Shown in pieces: positions 22,928 to 24,986 of a DNA stretch of 24,986 nucleotides (positions within the stretch are counted from its first letter, which is position 1; each line of letters opens with the position of its first letter). The DNA comes from a bacterium. GTDB taxonomy: Bacteria; Bacillota; Clostridia; Oscillospirales; Oscillospiraceae. The DNA lies in contig JAHYYS010000038.1 of the NCBI GenBank assembly GCA_019424865.1, positions 1 to 24,986 on the forward strand, in the 5' to 3' direction. The notes beneath the pieces were generated by a model. The model saw only the letters and a program-made list of their open reading frames with translations. It had not been told where the DNA came from and did no database searches. The position numbers and the translations under genes are program-made.

Positions 22928-23069
22928 CGCGGTGTTCCGCCTCCCCCGTAGGGGCCGGTCCCAGACCGGCCCGCCGGACCCGGCATCCCCTTTCCTTCAG
23001 CCCGCCGGACCCGGCATTCCCTTCCCTTCGCCCCCGTAGGGGCGGCCCTCGCGGCCGCCCGCCCATGCA

Positions 23070-23182
23070 CAGCCTGCGGCCCTTTGGGACGTACCCCGGC
23101 GCGGGCCGCGGCCCCAGCGTTTCCGCGTCGGAGGAATCGCAAACAGCCGCGAAACCGCGGGCGCACACTGTGCGCCCCTACG
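23070..23182. repeat. 113-bp duplicated block, copy 3 of 3
   Basis: Same block as 22108-22220, differing from it at about four positions. Confidence 0.88.
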
Positions 23183-23370
23183 AAAGGACGGGAATCCGGT
23201 GCGGCGGGCGGATAATATCCGCCCCTACGCAAGAACGGGTGCCCGGTGCGGCGGGCGGATAATATCCGCCCCTACGAAAAGCGGGAATCTGGTGTGGGGA
23301 GCGGTTCATATCCGCCCACGAAAAAACGGGTGCCCTGTGCGGCCCCTATTTCCATCCATTTCAACACCAC

Positions 23371-23391
23371 GCGGGGCGCCGCCCGCCCCGC
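23371..23391. repeat. GC hairpin in the mutS leader
   Basis: GCGGGGCG (23371-23378) pairs with CGCCCCGC (23384-23391) around 5 nt. It ends 24 nt before the mutS ATG, so it could influence ribosome access or stop transcription arriving from the array. No T-tract follows. Confidence 0.5.
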
Positions 23392-23415
23392 ACAAGACAG
23401 AAAGACGGTGAATCC

Positions 23416-24986
23416 ATGCCCGAACTCACCCCCATGATGCAGCAGTATCTGGATATCAAGGCCCAAAACCCCGATTCCATCCTCTTTTTCCGGCTGGGCG
23501 ATTTTTACGAGATGTTCAACGAGGACGCCAAGCTGGTATCCAAGGAGCTGGACCTGACGCTGACCACCCGGGACCGGAGCAAGCCCCCGGAGGAGCGCAC
23601 CCCCATGTGCGGGGTGCCCTACCACTCCTGTGACAGCTACATCGCCCGGCTCATCGCCAAGGGCTATAAGGTGGCCATCTGCGAGCAGACCGAGGACCCG
23701 GCCCTGGCCAAGGGGCTGGTGGATCGGGAGATCATCCGGGTCATCACCCCGGGGACGGTCATGTCCTCCTCCATGCTGGAGGAGGGGAAGAACAACTTCC
23801 TGTGCTCCATCTATGCCGACTCCGCCGCCGTGGGCCTGTGCCTGTGCGACCTGTCCACCGGCGAGGTGTTCGGCACCTCCTTCCCCACCGGGGAGGAGGC
23901 CCGGGACCACCTGGAAAACGAGCTGGGCCGCTTTCACCCCGCCGAGGCGGTGCTGTCCGACGGGGCCTGGCACCTGGAGGGGCTCACCGACTTTTTAAAG
24001 AGCCGGCTGGACTGCATGTGCGAAAACGGCGGCGAGGGGCGCTTCCGCTATGACGCGGCCCTCCCCCTGGTGCAAAAGCAGTTCCGCGCCGGGCTGGAGT
24101 CCATCCCCCAGGGGGACCAGGCGGCCGTCCAGGCGGCGGGGGGCCTGCTGACCTATCTGTACGAGACCCAGAAGACCGATTTAAGCCACATCGCCGCCTT
24201 CTCCTACTACACCTCGGGGCAGTTTATGGAGCTGGACCTCACCGCCCGGCAGACCCTGGAGCTCACCGCCACCATCCGCTCCAAGGACAAAAAGGGGAGC
24301 CTGCTGTGGGTGCTGGACAAGACCAGGACCGCCATGGGCGGGCGGCTCATCCGGGGGTGGATGGAGCGCCCCCTCCTCTCCCCGGTGCAGATTGCCCGGC
24401 GGCAGCAGGCGGTGAGCGACCTGGTGGAGGACATCATCACCCGGGAGGAGCTCTCCGCCGTCCTGCGGGAGGTCACCGACCTGGAGCGGCTCATCGGCCG
24501 GGTGGTGTACGGCTCCGCCGGCGGGCGGGACCTGGTAGCCCTGTGCGCCGGCCTGGGGAAGCTGCCCCAGATCCGGGACCTGCTGGCCCACTGCCCCTCC
24601 GCCCTGCTCCAGTCCCTGCGGGGGGAGCTGGACGACCTGCCCCAGCTGCGGGAGCTGCTCCAGCGGGCCCTGGTGGACGAGCCCCCCTTCTCCGTGCGGG
24701 AGGGCGGCTTTATCCGGGACGGCTTTGACCCCGAGGTGGACCGGCAGCGCAACATCCTCAACCACTCCGCCGAGCTGCTGGCCGATCTGGAGGTGCGCAC
24801 CAAGGAGCAGACCGGCATCAAGAATATGAAAATCAAGTCCAACAAGGTCTTTGGCTATTACATCGAGGTGGCCCGCTCTCAGATTGACCTGGTGCCCGCC
24901 GACTGGACCCGGAAGCAGACCACGGTGAACGCCGAGCGGTATATTTCCCAGGAATTAAAGGAGCTGGAGCACGCCATCCTCTCCGC
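23416..24986 (+). CDS. mutS: DNA mismatch repair protein MutS (C-terminus cut by window edge)
   Basis: Mismatch-recognition ATPase that starts methyl-independent or strand-directed repair with MutL. 523 codons are present and the frame is open at the right edge. Domain I has the mismatch-wedging Phe-x-Glu, F30-Y31-E32 in RLGDFYEMF, then MCGVPYHSCDSYIARLIAKGYKVAICEQ and ITPGTVM. The connector, lever (MDLTARQTLELTATIRSKDKKGSLLWVLDKT-like region starting at ELDLTARQ) and clamp (IKSNKVFGYYIEV) follow. The ATPase domain is beyond the edge. ATG at 23416 has only a weak ribosome site (AAGACGG). No promoter was recognised between the hairpin array and the start, so the gene may depend on transcription through the array. 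Confidence 0.97.
   Translation, partial: MPELTPMMQQYLDIKAQNPDSILFFRLGDFYEMFNEDAKLVSKELDLTLTTRDRSKPPEERTPMCGVPYHSCDSYIARLIAKGYKVAICEQTEDPALAKGLVDREIIRVITPGTVMSSSMLEEGKNNFLCSIYADSAAVGLCLCDLSTGEVFGTSFPTGEEARDHLENELGRFHPAEAVLSDGAWHLEGLTDFLKSRLDCMCENGGEGRFRYDAALPLVQKQFRAGLESIPQGDQAAVQAAGGLLTYLYETQKTDLSHIAAFSYYTSGQFMELDLTARQTLELTATIRSKDKKGSLLWVLDKTRTAMGGRLIRGWMERPLLSPVQIARRQQAVSDLVEDIITREELSAVLREVTDLERLIGRVVYGSAGGRDLVALCAGLGKLPQIRDLLAHCPSALLQSLRGELDDLPQLRELLQRALVDEPPFSVREGGFIRDGFDPEVDRQRNILNHSAELLADLEVRTKEQTGIKNMKIKSNKVFGYYIEVARSQIDLVPADWTRKQTTVNAERYISQELKELEHAILS

Larger units (their letters stand above)
21988..23311. repeat. Array of 18 GC-rich REP-like hairpins (GTAG-foot palindromes)
   Basis: Hairpin types by stem. 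A, GGGCCGGTC-CCA-GACCGGCCC, at 21992, 22381, 22500 and 22952. B, GGGCGGCC-5 nt-GGCCGCCC, at 22049, 22438, 22557 and 23040. C, GGGCGCACA-C-TGTGCGCCC, at 22197, 22675 and 23159. D, GGGCGGAT-3 nt-ATCCGCCC, at 22244, 22767, 22814, 23206 and 23253. E, GGGCGGA-5 nt-TCCGCCC, at 22335 and 22905. Types A and B have GTAG directly before the stem; C and D have CTAC directly after it (opposite orientation); E lacks it. Decayed copies lie near 22285, 22861 and 23299. Spacers repeat short phrases such as CGAAAAGCGGGAATC. No coding gene is credible here. This is the whole 1.3 kb between the XRE gene and the mutS leader. Confidence 0.92.

Noticed and set aside
22058..23262. Long open frames on both strands (up to about 297 codons) across the hairpin region
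   Set aside because: They consist of repeated Pro/Gly/Arg-rich phrases created by the GC palindromes, have no ribosome sites and resemble no family.
21988..23311. Possible CRISPR array
   Set aside because: Repeats are of several types, in both orientations, with irregular and themselves repeated spacers, and no cas genes are nearby.

Overview
The window is a GC-rich (visibly about 60%) stretch of a Firmicutes chromosome. The gene content (gdpP-rplI-dnaB, rpsO-pnp, miaB...mutS), sigma-A type promoters, strong AGGAGG ribosome binding sites and codon preference suggest a gut Clostridia of the Oscillospiraceae type (Flavonifractor/Lawsonibacter-like). That assignment is inference, because no rRNA is present. 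No tRNA, CRISPR array, transposase or prophage gene was seen.

Layout. 1-4087 (minus): the conserved order gdpP (c-di-AMP phosphodiesterase), rplI, dnaB (cut by the left edge), preceded by a tiny ribbon-helix-helix gene that starts with GTG. 4268-7248 (plus): rpsO and pnp, separated by an inverted pair of GC-rich palindromes. 7314-8596 (plus): a 37-residue single-span membrane peptide and an acyltransferase-3 membrane protein. 8780-10842 (plus): an M14 zinc carboxypeptidase lipoprotein behind a roughly 400-nt structured leader. 10852-12065 (plus): a MarR repressor with a palindromic operator on its own -10 box, translationally overlapped with a YczE/YitT-type membrane protein. 12100-15163 (minus): a gldA-gldF-gldG-like ABC exporter operon. 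15288-19785 (minus): a probable histidine operon (NhaC/YuiF-type permease, histidine ammonia-lyase, DapF-fold epimerase), with a multibranched leader RNA at its 5' end and a strong terminator at its 3' end. 19916-21417 (plus): miaB. 21414-21991: a divergent pair of a small DUF6809-like protein and an XRE regulator, with twin operators between them. 21988-23311: a dense array of GC-rich hairpins. 23416 to the right edge: mutS.

The most unusual element is the hairpin array. It holds 18 clear palindromic units in about 1.3 kb, in at least five sequence types. Sixteen units carry GTAG (or CTAC in the opposite orientation) directly at the foot of the stem, the hallmark of REP/BIME elements mobilised by RAYT (TnpA-REP) enzymes in proteobacteria. 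Units are arranged in larger duplicated blocks (113 bp three times, 116 bp twice). One type recurs 17 kb away as a perfect inverted pair upstream of pnp. The array supplies the stop codon of the XRE gene and separates miaB from mutS, genes that are usually close neighbours.

Second in interest is the histidine operon: permease, lyase and a two-cysteine PLP-independent epimerase, suggesting D-/L-histidine interconversion linked to deamination, and led by a three-way-junction RNA that starts within a few bases of the predicted transcription start. Third is the XRE/DUF6809 divergon, whose operators sit exactly in the -35/-10 spacer and next to the ribosome binding site of the target gene.
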